From assembly GCA_030681635.1 (NCBI GenBank), contig JAUXRT010000653.1, forward strand, positions 1 to 13,188: a DNA stretch of 13,188 nucleotides, read 5' to 3'. Below the pieces are notes generated by a model that was not told where the DNA came from, searched no databases, and worked only from the letters and a program-made list of their open reading frames with translations. The translations under genes and the position numbers were made by a program. The stretch comes from Reyranella sp. Lineage in GTDB: Bacteria > Pseudomonadota > Alphaproteobacteria > Reyranellales > Reyranellaceae. Positions 1 through 6,770 of the stretch are shown here, in pieces; the first letter of the stretch is position 1; each line of letters opens with the position of its first letter.

Positions 1-2
1 GC

Positions 3-1232
3 TCCTCGCGCTACCAGATCATCGTCGACCGGCTCGAGCTGGCGGGCGAAGGCGCGCTGCTCAAGCTGCTGGAAGACCGGCGCAAGAAGCTGCAGGCCGA
101 GGGCCTGTTCGATCCGGAGCGCAAGCGGCCGCTGCCGTTCCTGCCCGAAGTGGTGGGCGTCGTGACATCGCCGTCCGGCGCCGTGATCCGCGACATCCTG
201 CATCGCCTGGCCGACCGCTTCCCGCGCCACGTGCTGGTGTGGCCGGTTGCGGTCCAGGGCGAGAAGGCGGCGGCCGAAGTGGCGGCGGCCATCGCCGGCT
301 TCAACCGGCTTGCCGTTGGCGGCAAGGTACCGCGGCCCGACGTGCTGATCGTGGCGCGGGGCGGCGGCAGCCTCGAAGACCTGTGGGCCTTCAACGAGGA
401 GATCGTGGTGCGGGCCGCCGCGGCCTCGGAGATCCCGCTGATCTCCGCGGTCGGCCACGAGACCGACACCACGCTGATCGATTTCGCCTCCGACCGCCGC
501 GCGCCGACACCGACGGCGGCGGCCGAGATGGCGGTGCCGGTGCGTGCCGACCTGCTGACCGAGACGCTCGACTATGCCAAGCGGCTGGCCGGCGGCATGA
601 TCCGCCTGCTGCGCGAATCGACCATGGAGCTGGCGGGCCTCGCCCGTGGTCTCGGCGATCCGCGCCGCCTGATCGAGGAGCGGCAGCAGCGGCTCGATGT
701 CAGCGGCGAGCGGCTGGCGCTGGCCACGCGCCAGCTCGTGGATCGCCAGGCCAATGCGCTGGCCGCGGCGCGGCTGGCGAGCCCGCAACGGGTGATCGAG
801 GCCAAGCAGCAGCTTCTCGTTGCTGAAGTGCGCGCGCTCGATGGTGCGATGAAGCGGTTCAAGGGCGATGCCCTGCAGAAGTACGACCGGGCTTTCGAGC
901 GCCTGGAACAGTTCGGCGAGCGCCTGAAGCGGCACAGCAGCGACCTGCTGCAGAACGGCCAGCGCCAGGTCGACCAGGCGGCCAAGCTGCTGGAGAGCTA
1001 TTCCTTCCATTCGGTGCTGAACCGTGGCTTCGCGCTGGTGCGTGACCAGGACGGCCAGCCCGTGCTGGCCGCCGCCGCCACGAGCACGGGCCAGACGATC
1101 GGCATCGAGTTTGCCGACGGCAAGATCGGCGCCCGGGTGACCGAAGGCGCAGGCGGCACGCCCAAGCCCGCACCGCCACCCGCGCCGCGTCGCCGCGACG
1201 GCGGCAGCGGCAATCAGGGTTCGTTGTTGTGA
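3..1232 (+). CDS. xseA: Exodeoxyribonuclease VII large subunit, 5'-truncated by window edge
   Basis: Large, catalytic subunit of exonuclease VII, which with XseB degrades single-stranded DNA to oligonucleotides in the cytoplasm. The reading frame is open from the first complete codon (base 3, reading SSRYQIIVDRLE), so the start lies outside the window; about 410 codons are present. The N-terminal OB-fold is largely missing. The catalytic core shows the hallmark runs VARGGGSLEDLWAFNEE, SAVGHETDTTLIDF and DRRAPTPTAAAE. A long, helical, Arg/Gln-rich stretch typical of the XseA coiled-coil arm follows, then the conserved C-terminal segment SVLNRGFALVRD. The end is a Pro/Arg-rich tail (about 25 residues) that looks lineage-specific. 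The stop TGA is followed only 26 nt later by a palindromic repeat that may serve as its 3' end. Identification is secure; only the 5' end is unseen. Confidence 0.96.
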   Translation, partial: SSRYQIIVDRLELAGEGALLKLLEDRRKKLQAEGLFDPERKRPLPFLPEVVGVVTSPSGAVIRDILHRLADRFPRHVLVWPVAVQGEKAAAEVAAAIAGFNRLAVGGKVPRPDVLIVARGGGSLEDLWAFNEEIVVRAAAASEIPLISAVGHETDTTLIDFASDRRAPTPTAAAEMAVPVRADLLTETLDYAKRLAGGMIRLLRESTMELAGLARGLGDPRRLIEERQQRLDVSGERLALATRQLVDRQANALAAARLASPQRVIEAKQQLLVAEVRALDGAMKRFKGDALQKYDRAFERLEQFGERLKRHSSDLLQNGQRQVDQAAKLLESYSFHSVLNRGFALVRDQDGQPVLAAAATSTGQTIGIEFADGKIGARVTEGAGGTPKPAPPPAPRRRDGGSGNQGSLL

Positions 1233-1258
1233 CGCAACGGCGTCGATGAAGTGAAAAT

Positions 1259-1350
1259 TGTCATCTCGGGCGGGGTAATCCCCGCCCTGGAGCGAAGCGA
1301 GGGATCTTTAAAGCCATGAGTAAAGGTCCCTCGCTTCGCTCGGGATGACA
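1259..1350 (+). repeat. Palindromic dispersed repeat (CHPERSEG-type, REP/MITE-like)
   Basis: A 92-bp element that folds into a three-way structure. Outer arms 1259-1268 and 1341-1350 pair 10/10 if G-U is allowed. An internal hairpin GGCGGGG-TAAT-CCCCGCC sits at 1269-1286. A second helix pairs 1291-1310 with 1321-1340 (20 positions, one of them G-U), with loop 1311-1320. Both imperfect positions are G-U only in the + strand RNA. The minus-strand translation contains CHPERSEGP, a peptide I recall from spurious ORFs created by a dispersed repeat family in many bacterial genomes. It fills most of the gap between xseA and the next gene. Only one copy is seen in this window. Confidence 0.8.
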
Positions 1351-1368
1351 CGATTGGGAGGAAATATC

Positions 1369-2103
1369 GTGAGTAGCAGCGCGCCGCTGTCGGCCGAGAC
1401 GATCAAGAATTTCATGTACGCGAGCACGGCCACCGTCTCGATGCAGATGCTGAAGCGCGGGTTTCGCAATTGTGCCGTCAGCGGCGTCAGGCCGCTCAAT
1501 CCCAACGCGGCGCGCCTGGTCGGCCCGGCCTTCACCTTGCGCTATATCCCGAGCCGCGAGGATCTCGACAAGCCGCCGTCGCCCAGCGATCCGCCCAATG
1601 CCCAGCGCACCGCGATCGAGGAGTCGCCGGCTGGCTGCGTGCTGGTGATCGCCACCGAGAGCAACACGCGCTCCGGCACCCTGGGCGATATCCTGGCACT
1701 TCGGCTGAAGGCGCGCGGCATCGCGGGTGTGCTGACCGACGGCGCCATGCGCGACACGCCGGTGATCGGCAAGTTCGATTTCCCGGTCTACTGCGCCGCT
1801 GCCGCGGCACCACCCAGCATGGCCAACCTGCGTCCGGTGGAAGTGCAGACGCCGGTCGGCATCCGCGGCGTGCCGGTCTATCCCGGCGACATCATCGTGG
1901 CTGACGAGGACGGCGCCATCGTCGTGCCGCGGCACTTGGCTGATGAGGTGGCGCGCGATTCCTTCGAGCAGGAGCGGCTGGAGAAGTTCGTCGCCATCCG
2001 CGTCGGCCAGGGCCATCCGATCACTGGCACCTATCCGCCCAACGACGAGACCAAGACGCTCTATCAGGCCTGGATCAAGGCCGGCGAACCGGCCGGCGGC
2101 TGA
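1369..2103 (+). CDS. RraA-like / HMG-CHA aldolase family protein (COG0684)
   Basis: A 244-residue protein of the RraA fold family, which includes RNase E inhibitors (RraA) and class II pyruvate aldolases acting on 4-hydroxy-4-methyl-2-oxoglutarate. The family signature is visible: L105-GDI followed about 20 residues later by GIAGVLTDGAMRDT, with Arg128 and Asp129 at the substrate/metal-binding positions. Next come YPGDIIVADEDGAIVVP, typical of the beta-rich core, and a C-terminal segment (GHPITGTYPPNDETKTLYQAW) seen in the longer 'ribonuclease activity regulator' subgroup. The retained Arg-Asp pair favours an aldolase/lyase over a pure RNase E regulator, but the substrate is unknown. The GTG at 1369 is chosen because GGGAGGA (1356-1362) lies 6 nt upstream; the earlier ATG at 1345 lies inside the palindromic repeat. 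The lipoprotein gene follows 11 nt after the stop, so the two are likely co-transcribed. Confidence 0.87.
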   Translation: MSSSAPLSAETIKNFMYASTATVSMQMLKRGFRNCAVSGVRPLNPNAARLVGPAFTLRYIPSREDLDKPPSPSDPPNAQRTAIEESPAGCVLVIATESNTRSGTLGDILALRLKARGIAGVLTDGAMRDTPVIGKFDFPVYCAAAAAPPSMANLRPVEVQTPVGIRGVPVYPGDIIVADEDGAIVVPRHLADEVARDSFEQERLEKFVAIRVGQGHPITGTYPPNDETKTLYQAWIKAGEPAGG

Positions 2104-2114
2104 GGAGGGGTTCC

Positions 2115-2552
2115 ATGTATCGTTTGATCGCAGCCCTGTTGCTGCTCGCCTTGGCAGGTTGTTCCCAGGCCACGACCGTGGCGATGGCCCCGCCGGGCCA
2201 GGATGCCGCCGGCAAGCAATTCGCCGCGCCGCCGCCCGGCATGGGCGCGATCTATTTCTACAATCCGTCCACGGCCAGTCCGCTTCTCTATGTCTCGGTC
2301 GACGGCCTCTATATCGGCCAGCTCGGGACGCAGACCTGGATGCGCGCCGAGTTCAATGCCGGACATCACGTCCTGCGCTGCCGCGGCGGCAATTCGGGCA
2401 ATGCGCTCTGGGTGAACGTGGCGCCGGGCGACATGCGTTTCGTCGACGTCCAGATGCTGCCCGGCCAGGTTATCTGTACGATCCGCGAGACCGATCCGGG
2501 GGCCGGCCGCGCCGGCGTGCTGAGCGGCAGCCGCGCCCTGCAGGGCCAGTAG
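2115..2552 (+). CDS. Small lipoprotein with DUF2846-like domain
   Basis: A 145-residue predicted lipoprotein. The N-terminus MYRLIAALLLLALAGC is a short type II signal peptide, with the lipobox ending at Cys16. Ser at position +2 of the mature protein suggests no inner-membrane retention signal. Residues about 40-115 (GAIYFYNPS, YVSVDGLYIGQL, then an AGHHVLRC strand) resemble the beta-rich DUF2846 family, in which a small sandwich domain displays a 'VDG..IG.L' hairpin. The function of that family is unknown to me. A ribosome site (GAGGAGGGG) directly overlaps the stop region of the RraA-like gene. The stop TAG at 2550-2552 abuts, with no spacer, the stop of the convergent VOC gene. Confident as a lipoprotein, moderate on the domain. 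Confidence 0.8.
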   Translation: MYRLIAALLLLALAGCSQATTVAMAPPGQDAAGKQFAAPPPGMGAIYFYNPSTASPLLYVSVDGLYIGQLGTQTWMRAEFNAGHHVLRCRGGNSGNALWVNVAPGDMRFVDVQMLPGQVICTIRETDPGAGRAGVLSGSRALQGQ

Positions 2553-2936
2553 TCACATCTTGGCCAGATCGCCGTAGGGCTTGGTGATCAGCTCGAGCAG
2601 ATGGCCGTCGGGGTCCTCGAAGTAGACGCCGCGGCCACCCCAATAGTGGTTGATCTCGCCGGGGCCGCTCTTGTCGGGGCGGGCGTAGTAGGGGATGCCG
2701 CGGTCTTTGATCTTCGCAAACCCGGCATCGAATTCCGCGTCATCGACCAGGAAGGCGTAGTGCTGGGTACGCACGTCGTGCGAATTGATGAAGTCGAGCG
2801 CGACGCCGTTGCTCGTGCGCACCGGCACGAAATGGCCCCAGGGCGCGTCCGGTTCGACGCCCAGAATATCGGCCAGGAACTTCGCCGAGACGTTCTTGTC
2901 CTTGGCCGGAACGATGATGTGGTTGAGAGCTGCCAT
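2553..2936 (-). CDS. VOC (glyoxalase/bleomycin-resistance) fold protein
   Basis: A 127-residue single-domain vicinal-oxygen-chelate protein. It starts MAALNHIIVPA and shows two beta-alpha-beta-beta-beta modules. Putative metal ligands fall at the usual places: His6 in the first strand, His59 in THE QHYAFLVDD strand, and Glu115 in the terminal YFEDPDGHLLELI motif. Such proteins act as metal-dependent isomerases, lyases, dioxygenases or drug-binding proteins, and the substrate cannot be read from sequence. It lies 36 nt downstream of the glycosyltransferase on the same strand and may be the last gene of that transcript. The ribosome site is weak (AGGGG immediately before ATG). No signal peptide is seen, so it should be cytoplasmic. 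Confidence 0.88.
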   Translation of the reverse strand: MAALNHIIVPAKDKNVSAKFLADILGVEPDAPWGHFVPVRTSNGVALDFINSHDVRTQHYAFLVDDAEFDAGFAKIKDRGIPYYARPDKSGPGEINHYWGGRGVYFEDPDGHLLELITKPYGDLAKM

Positions 2937-2972
2937 CCCCTGAACGTAGGTGCGGACTCGGTAACGTCAACC

Positions 2973-4025
2973 CTATGACGCTGCCGCGTCGGGTACCACG
3001 CGCCGCTTCAGCGGTTGCCAGGTGCTGCGCGGGATGGGGCGCAGGGTGGCGAGGAACTGTTCGGCGCAACTCGACCAGGTGAAGGTCTCGGCATGGCGGC
3101 GACAGGCGGCGGGATCGCCGGTCACGGCGGCAAGGCAGGCGGTGCGCAGATCCTCGTCGATGGCGCCCACCTCAGGCACCGTGACGACGTCGAGCGGCCC
3201 TGGCACGGGATAGCCGGCCACCGGCACGCCTGACGCCAGTGCTTCGACCATGACCAGGCCGAACGTGTCGGTGCGGCTGGGAAAGACGAAGCAGTCGGCC
3301 TGGGCATAGCGCTGCGACAGTTCCTCGGTGTCGACCGAGCCGAAGAACCGGATGTTCCTGTATCGGCGCTTGAGCTCGGCGAGCTGGGGGCCGCCGCCCA
3401 CCACCCACTTGGTGCCGGGAAGGTCGAGGTCGAGGAAGGCTTTGATGTTCTTCTCGATGGCGACGCGGCCGGCGTAGAGCCAGATCGGGCGCTCGCCCTC
3501 ATGCGCCGCGCGCGGCCGGGGCCGGAAGGCGGCGATGTCGACGCCGCGCGACCAGGGCACGAGGTTGCGGAAGCCGCGCGTGGCGAGTTCGTCGCGGATC
3601 GATTGCGCCACCACCAGCACGGCGGACGATGGCGCATGAAAGCGGCGAACGAAAGCGTAGCTCCAGGCGAGCGGTATGCAGACGCGGGCCCGGACATATT
3701 CGGGAAAGCGCGTGTGATAGGCCGAGGTGAAGGGAATGCCGCGCCTGCGGCAGAAGGCCCGCGCTGCCCAGCCGAGCGGGCCTTCGGTCACGAGATGGAT
3801 CGCGTCGGGCGCGAACAGTTTCAGCATGTGGCTGAGGCGCGCCGAGGGCAGCAGCGAGAGGCGGATCTCGGGATAGGTCGGGCAGGGCAGCGTGTGGAAG
3901 CGGTCGGGGCCGAAGACCTCCACATCGTGGCCCTGGGCGCGCAGAAGCTGGGCCACGGTTTCAATCGTGCGGACGACGCCGTTGATCTGTGGCCGCCAGG
4001 CATCGGAGACGATGGCGATGCGCAA
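2973..4025 (-). CDS. Group-4 family glycosyltransferase (SqdX/MgtA-like)
   Basis: A 350-residue GT-B glycosyltransferase. The N-terminal Rossmann domain opens with RIAIVSDAWRPQINGVVRTI, the acceptor-side glycine motif common to GT4 mannosyl- and glucosyltransferases acting on lipids. The C-terminal domain has WSRGVD (158-163), GRVAIEKN (186-193, nucleotide-sugar phosphate binding) and the E-x7-E region PSRTDTFGLVMVEALASG (249-266). The overall style resembles sulfoquinovosyldiacylglycerol synthase SqdX and GDP-mannose-dependent mannosyltransferases, so a glycolipid product is likely; the exact sugar is not determinable. Translation appears to start at TTG (4025-4023), with GGAG 8 nt upstream overlapping the end of the upstream phosphoesterase. 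The two genes are only 5 nt apart, which suggests translational coupling. Confidence 0.88.
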   Translation of the reverse strand: MRIAIVSDAWRPQINGVVRTIETVAQLLRAQGHDVEVFGPDRFHTLPCPTYPEIRLSLLPSARLSHMLKLFAPDAIHLVTEGPLGWAARAFCRRRGIPFTSAYHTRFPEYVRARVCIPLAWSYAFVRRFHAPSSAVLVVAQSIRDELATRGFRNLVPWSRGVDIAAFRPRPRAAHEGERPIWLYAGRVAIEKNIKAFLDLDLPGTKWVVGGGPQLAELKRRYRNIRFFGSVDTEELSQRYAQADCFVFPSRTDTFGLVMVEALASGVPVAGYPVPGPLDVVTVPEVGAIDEDLRTACLAAVTGDPAACRRHAETFTWSSCAEQFLATLRPIPRSTWQPLKRRVVPDAAAS

Positions 4026-4030
4026 CCGGG

Positions 4031-4849
4031 CTACTCCGCGGCCAGCCGGACCGGCGCCAGCCGCGTCGGCAGCCTGGAGGATCGGCGCACGCTTTCCTCG
4101 GCCCAGCGCACGATGCGCAGCCTGCCGTCGAAATCCTCGACCAGCGCGGTGCAGCTCTCGACCCAGTCGCCGTCGTTGCAGTAGAGGATGCCGTCGATGT
4201 CGCGGATCTCGGCATGGTGGATGTGGCCGCAGACCACGCCATCGACGCCGCGCCGGCGGGCTTCGTTGGCCACCGCCTGCTCGTAATTGTCGATGAACTG
4301 CACGGCGTTCTTGACCTTGTGCTTCAGGAACGCCGACAGAGACCAGTAGGGCAGGCCGAGCCGGCGCCGTGTCCAGTTGAACCAGGTATTGAGGCGCAGC
4401 GCCGAGGCGTAGGCCCAGTCGCCCAGGATGGCGAGCCAGCGGGCGTAGCGGACGATGCCGTCGAACTGGTCGCCGTGGATGATCAACAGCTTGCGACCCT
4501 CGGGCGTCTCGTAGATCACCTCGTCCTCGACGCGCACATCGCCGAAGGTGAGCTGGCAGTATTGCCGGGCGGCCTCGTCATGGTTGCCAGGGATGTAGAC
4601 CACGTTGGTGCCCTTGCGCGCCTTGCGCAGGATCTTCTGCACCACATCGTTGTGGCTCTGCGGCCAGTACCACCAGCGCTTCAGGCGCCAGCCATCGACG
4701 ATGTCGCCGACGAGGTAGAGATGCTCGCTCTCGTTCTTCTTGAGGAAGTCGAGTAACAGCTCGGCCTGGCATCCGCGTGTTCCGAGATGGATGTCGGACA
4801 GGAAGATGGCGCGATGGCGGGCAGGCGGATGACGCTCGATCATCGTCAT
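4031..4849 (-). CDS. LpxH-like metallophosphoesterase (UDP-2,3-diacylglucosamine diphosphatase family)
   Basis: A calcineurin-like binuclear metallophosphoesterase of about 272 residues, related to LpxH, which hydrolyses UDP-2,3-diacylglucosamine in lipid A synthesis. All metal-ligand motifs are present in order (numbered from the 4849 ATG): SDIHLG (Asp19, His21), VGDIVDG (Asp49), GNHDE (Asn89, His90), IHGDQFD (His125) and CGHIHHAE (His209, His211). Residues 130-200, a helical cap rich in Arg/Trp, fit a lipid-substrate lid. This longer subgroup (COG2908) is common next to glycosyltransferases and lipid kinases in Alphaproteobacteria, and its true substrate may differ from lipid A precursors. 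The start is uncertain. I prefer ATG 4849 (or 4843), which puts the DIH motif at the usual distance from the N-terminus. An in-frame GTG at 4909 would add 20 unconserved-looking residues. No clear ribosome site precedes any of these. Confidence 0.87.
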   Translation of the reverse strand: MTMIERHPPARHRAIFLSDIHLGTRGCQAELLLDFLKKNESEHLYLVGDIVDGWRLKRWWYWPQSHNDVVQKILRKARKGTNVVYIPGNHDEAARQYCQLTFGDVRVEDEVIYETPEGRKLLIIHGDQFDGIVRYARWLAILGDWAYASALRLNTWFNWTRRRLGLPYWSLSAFLKHKVKNAVQFIDNYEQAVANEARRRGVDGVVCGHIHHAEIRDIDGILYCNDGDWVESCTALVEDFDGRLRIVRWAEESVRRSSRLPTRLAPVRLAAE

Positions 4850-4903
4850 GAGGGCACGGTCATGTGAATAAAACCCGGCCGGCACTAAATCTGTCGGGCG
4901 CGA

Positions 4904-4933
4904 TTGCACGACACGCAGCGGATTGTGTATGGA
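4904..4933 (+). promoter_or_regulatory. Possible sigma70-like promoter for the lipid kinase gene
   Basis: TTGCAC (4904-4909), an 18-bp spacer and TATGGA (4928-4933) lie upstream of the + strand kinase start at 4971, in a short divergent intergenic region. Matches are moderate and this is the only reasonable pair I see there. The opposite-strand promoter was not located. Confidence 0.3.
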
Positions 4934-4970
4934 GGCCGTTGCGTGGCCGTGAATCGGTTGTGACAGTTAG

Positions 4971-5897
4971 ATGACATTCGCCTCGAATCGCGCCGTCCTG
5001 CTCATCCTCAATCCAACCGCTGGGCGCCGCCGCCGCGGGCTGGTCGATGCCGTGGTGCGCCGCGTGTGCGCGCTCGGCTGGACGGTCGACCTGGTGGAAA
5101 CTGCCGCCGCGGGCGATGCGCGGCGGATCGCCGAGACCTGCGATGCCGCCCGCTACGCCGTGATCGCCGTGGCCGGCGGCGACGGCACCATCAACGAGGT
5201 GGTGAACGGGCTATCCCAACGGCGCGAGGCGGGACCAGCCTTGGGCATCGTGCCGCTCGGCACCGCCAATGTGCTGGCGCACGAGCTGGGCCTGGGCTTT
5301 TCGGCGGCTGCCCTGGCGCAGACCCTGACGGCCGGCCGCGAAATCCTGATGCAGCCGGGGGAGGCGAGCGGCGCTGGCCGGACGCGGCAGTTCTCGCTGA
5401 TGGCAGGCGCGGGTTTCGACGCCAAGGTCGTGGCCGGCGTCAGCGCGCCGCTAAAACGCCGCCTCGGGCGGGCGGCCTACGTCTGGCGCTCGCTGGTCGA
5501 GGCGCGGCGCTACCGTCCGGTGCGCTATGCCGTCGAGATCGATGGCGCTCACCATGAGGCGGCGTCGGTGATCGTGACGCACGGCCGTCTCTATGCCGGT
5601 CCCTATGTCGTGGCGCCCGACGCGGCCCTCGGCCTTCCGCTCCTGCATGTCTGCCTGTTCGAACGCTGGGGCCGCTCGCAGACCCTGCGCTTCGGCCTCG
5701 CCTTGCTGCTGGGCCGGCTGCCGCGCACCGCGGGCTATCGCGTGATCGCCGGCCACGATATCCGCGTCTCGGTGCTGAGCGACGCCGGGGAGGCACGCCG
5801 ACAGCCGGTGCAGATCGACGGCGACGACGCGCTCACCCTGCCGGTGTCGATCGCCCTCGCCGCCGGCGCCGTGCGGCTGCTGCGGCCGGCGGCGTGA
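4971..5897 (+). CDS. Diacylglycerol/sphingosine-kinase family lipid kinase (DAGK catalytic domain, YegS-like)
   Basis: A 308-residue soluble lipid kinase of the DAGK_cat/LCB5 family, which phosphorylates diacylglycerol or related lipids with ATP. Motifs appear in order: LILNPTAGRRR (11-21), the nucleotide-binding loop GGDGTINEVVNGL (69-81), PLGTANVLAHEL (95-106), a GAGFD segment around 146-150, and the C-terminal QIDGDD that completes the active site. Length is normal for the family. It is divergent from the LpxH-like phosphoesterase and glycosyltransferase. Together they would fit recycling or remodelling of membrane lipids (for example DAG left over from glycolipid synthesis), which is inference. 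The ATG at 4971 has no obvious Shine-Dalgarno sequence. Downstream, an intrinsic-terminator-like hairpin at 5975-6003 could end its mRNA. Confidence 0.9.
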   Translation: MTFASNRAVLLILNPTAGRRRRGLVDAVVRRVCALGWTVDLVETAAAGDARRIAETCDAARYAVIAVAGGDGTINEVVNGLSQRREAGPALGIVPLGTANVLAHELGLGFSAAALAQTLTAGREILMQPGEASGAGRTRQFSLMAGAGFDAKVVAGVSAPLKRRLGRAAYVWRSLVEARRYRPVRYAVEIDGAHHEAASVIVTHGRLYAGPYVVAPDAALGLPLLHVCLFERWGRSQTLRFGLALLLGRLPRTAGYRVIAGHDIRVSVLSDAGEARRQPVQIDGDDALTLPVSIALAAGAVRLLRPAA

Positions 5898-5914
5898 CGG
5901 TCGGAAAAGTAAAG

Positions 5915-5944
5915 TTGACGAATCAGCAGGTTTTTGGCTAAATT
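5915..5944 (+). promoter_or_regulatory. Strong sigma70-type promoter candidate
   Basis: TTGACG (5915-5920), an 18-bp spacer and TAAATT (5939-5944) start 17 nt after the lipid kinase stop, in a locally AT-rich stretch. The predicted start point is near 5951. It drives a short structured RNA and/or the leader of the hypothetical gene at 6064. Confidence 0.6.
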
Positions 5945-5950
5945 CTTGTC

Positions 5951-6003
5951 ATACTGACGTGCTTTGTCAGTTGCGCCCGCCGGCTCCGCCGTGCGGGCTT
6001 TTT
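5951..6003 (+). ncRNA. Candidate ~50-nt small RNA or attenuated leader
   Basis: Starting about 7 nt after a good -10 box, the RNA would consist of two hairpins only. The first is ACTGAC-(7 nt)-GTCAGT (5953-5971). The second, after three nucleotides, is a G/C-rich stem GCCCGC with inner CGGC/GCCG and a TCC loop (5975-5998), ending in TTTTT (5999-6003). This promoter-hairpin-terminator layout is typical of a short independent sRNA. It could equally be an attenuator controlling read-through into the gene at 6064. No ORF with a ribosome site is visible inside. The call rests on structure alone; I do not recognise an Rfam family. Confidence 0.4.
5975..6003 (+). terminator. Intrinsic terminator 1
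   Basis: The stem GCCCGC/GCGGGC (5975-5980 with 5993-5998) continues inward as CGGC/GCCG with a TCC loop and one bulged T, then runs into TTTTT (5999-6003). It is close to ideal for Rho-independent termination and may serve both the lipid kinase mRNA and the short RNA starting near 5951. Confidence 0.75.
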
Positions 6004-6018
6004 GTTGTCTTCGAACCT

Positions 6019-6046
6019 AAGGCCGCCCCAACCGGGCGGCCTTTTT
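6019..6046 (+). terminator. Intrinsic terminator 2, immediately upstream of a start codon
   Basis: A perfect 8-bp stem GGCCGCCC/GGGCGGCC (6021-6028 with 6034-6041), flanked by AA/TT, with loop CAACC and a T5 tract (6042-6046). The T tract ends only 17 nt before the ATG at 6064, which leaves no room for a promoter between the two. Any transcript of the downstream gene therefore has to pass this hairpin. Confidence 0.7.
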
Positions 6047-6063
6047 CATTTCTGGAGAGCTGA

Positions 6064-6699
6064 ATGACTGATCACAAGAGCGACGCCGAGACGCTGTACG
6101 GCCCCGACGAGGCGCAAAATCCGTCGCCTGGAACGGCACGGATCGAGCTGTGGTATTGGCCTGTTGCCTATCACGGCCACGCCTTTCTCAGGCTCGTCAA
6201 ACCTGATGGAAAAGTCGAGGATCTGCATGGCTATCCGGCTTCCAGAAATGCCGACGCGAGACCCCGCCCAGATGGCAAACCGGAACGAGGAATCATCGAC
6301 GGTTCGAGCTTGACCGTGCTTCACGAGTCGCTCGATTCGGCCGAGAAATCAAAATACGAGGACTCTCGCCGCGTCGCGACCGTAGCTTCCGGGTCGTCCG
6401 ATCAGATCGCCAAAATTTGGCAGCGCGGAATGGAGGCGAAGAATGTCATCAACGGCGACAAGACGATCGACTACAAGGTGTTCGATCCGAGTTTCCTTGG
6501 CGGCGGCGACGGCGGGCAAATCCAGAACAGCAATTCCGCGATCTACACGCTCGGCCGCGCCATGGAGCTCAACCTCGATAGCGCAGTCCGTGACACCGCT
6601 ATCAAGCGGAAGTTGCCCGGCTGGGGTCGTGATCTGTTCGCCCCGAAATATGAGCGATACGTGGCGCCGCCCGTGTTCCCCGTAAAGAATGCACCGTAG
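6064..6699 (+). CDS. Hypothetical protein, cysteine-free, papain/LRAT-like motif spacing
   Basis: A 211-residue protein I cannot assign to a named family. The start is supported by GGAG (6054-6057) 6 nt before the ATG. There is no signal peptide, TM segment or cysteine. A conserved-looking N-terminal block, IELWYWPVAYHGHAFLRLVKPDG (27-49), puts His39 in a GHAFL motif. A second block, NSNSAIYTLGRAM (155-167), ends the core. A His motif followed later by an N-S/C-N-S helix resembles circularly permuted papain-like (NlpC/LRAT) proteins, but the nucleophilic Cys is absent, so any such link is speculative. I have an unverified memory of similar 'GH.YLR..' and 'NSNS' proteins in rhizobia. It is clearly less GC-rich than the flanking genes, suggesting horizontal acquisition, and is followed by a lipoprotein gene on the same strand. 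Confidence 0.75.
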   Translation: MTDHKSDAETLYGPDEAQNPSPGTARIELWYWPVAYHGHAFLRLVKPDGKVEDLHGYPASRNADARPRPDGKPERGIIDGSSLTVLHESLDSAEKSKYEDSRRVATVASGSSDQIAKIWQRGMEAKNVINGDKTIDYKVFDPSFLGGGDGGQIQNSNSAIYTLGRAMELNLDSAVRDTAIKRKLPGWGRDLFAPKYERYVAPPVFPVKNAP

Positions 6700-6770
6700 A
6701 TACAACTATAAGTAGATAGAATATGAATATATTGCTCGGTATTGTTGGCGTGAACACGAAGAGGCATGAC

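Noticed and set aside
1261..2016. Long minus-strand open frame opposite the RraA-like gene
   Set aside because: It is an antisense shadow of a gene with clear family motifs; its N-terminal CHPERSEGP peptide comes from the palindromic repeat.
6723..6770. Upstream ATG for the cysteine-cluster lipoprotein
   Set aside because: No ribosome site, and it would put 16 polar residues before an otherwise standard type II signal peptide.
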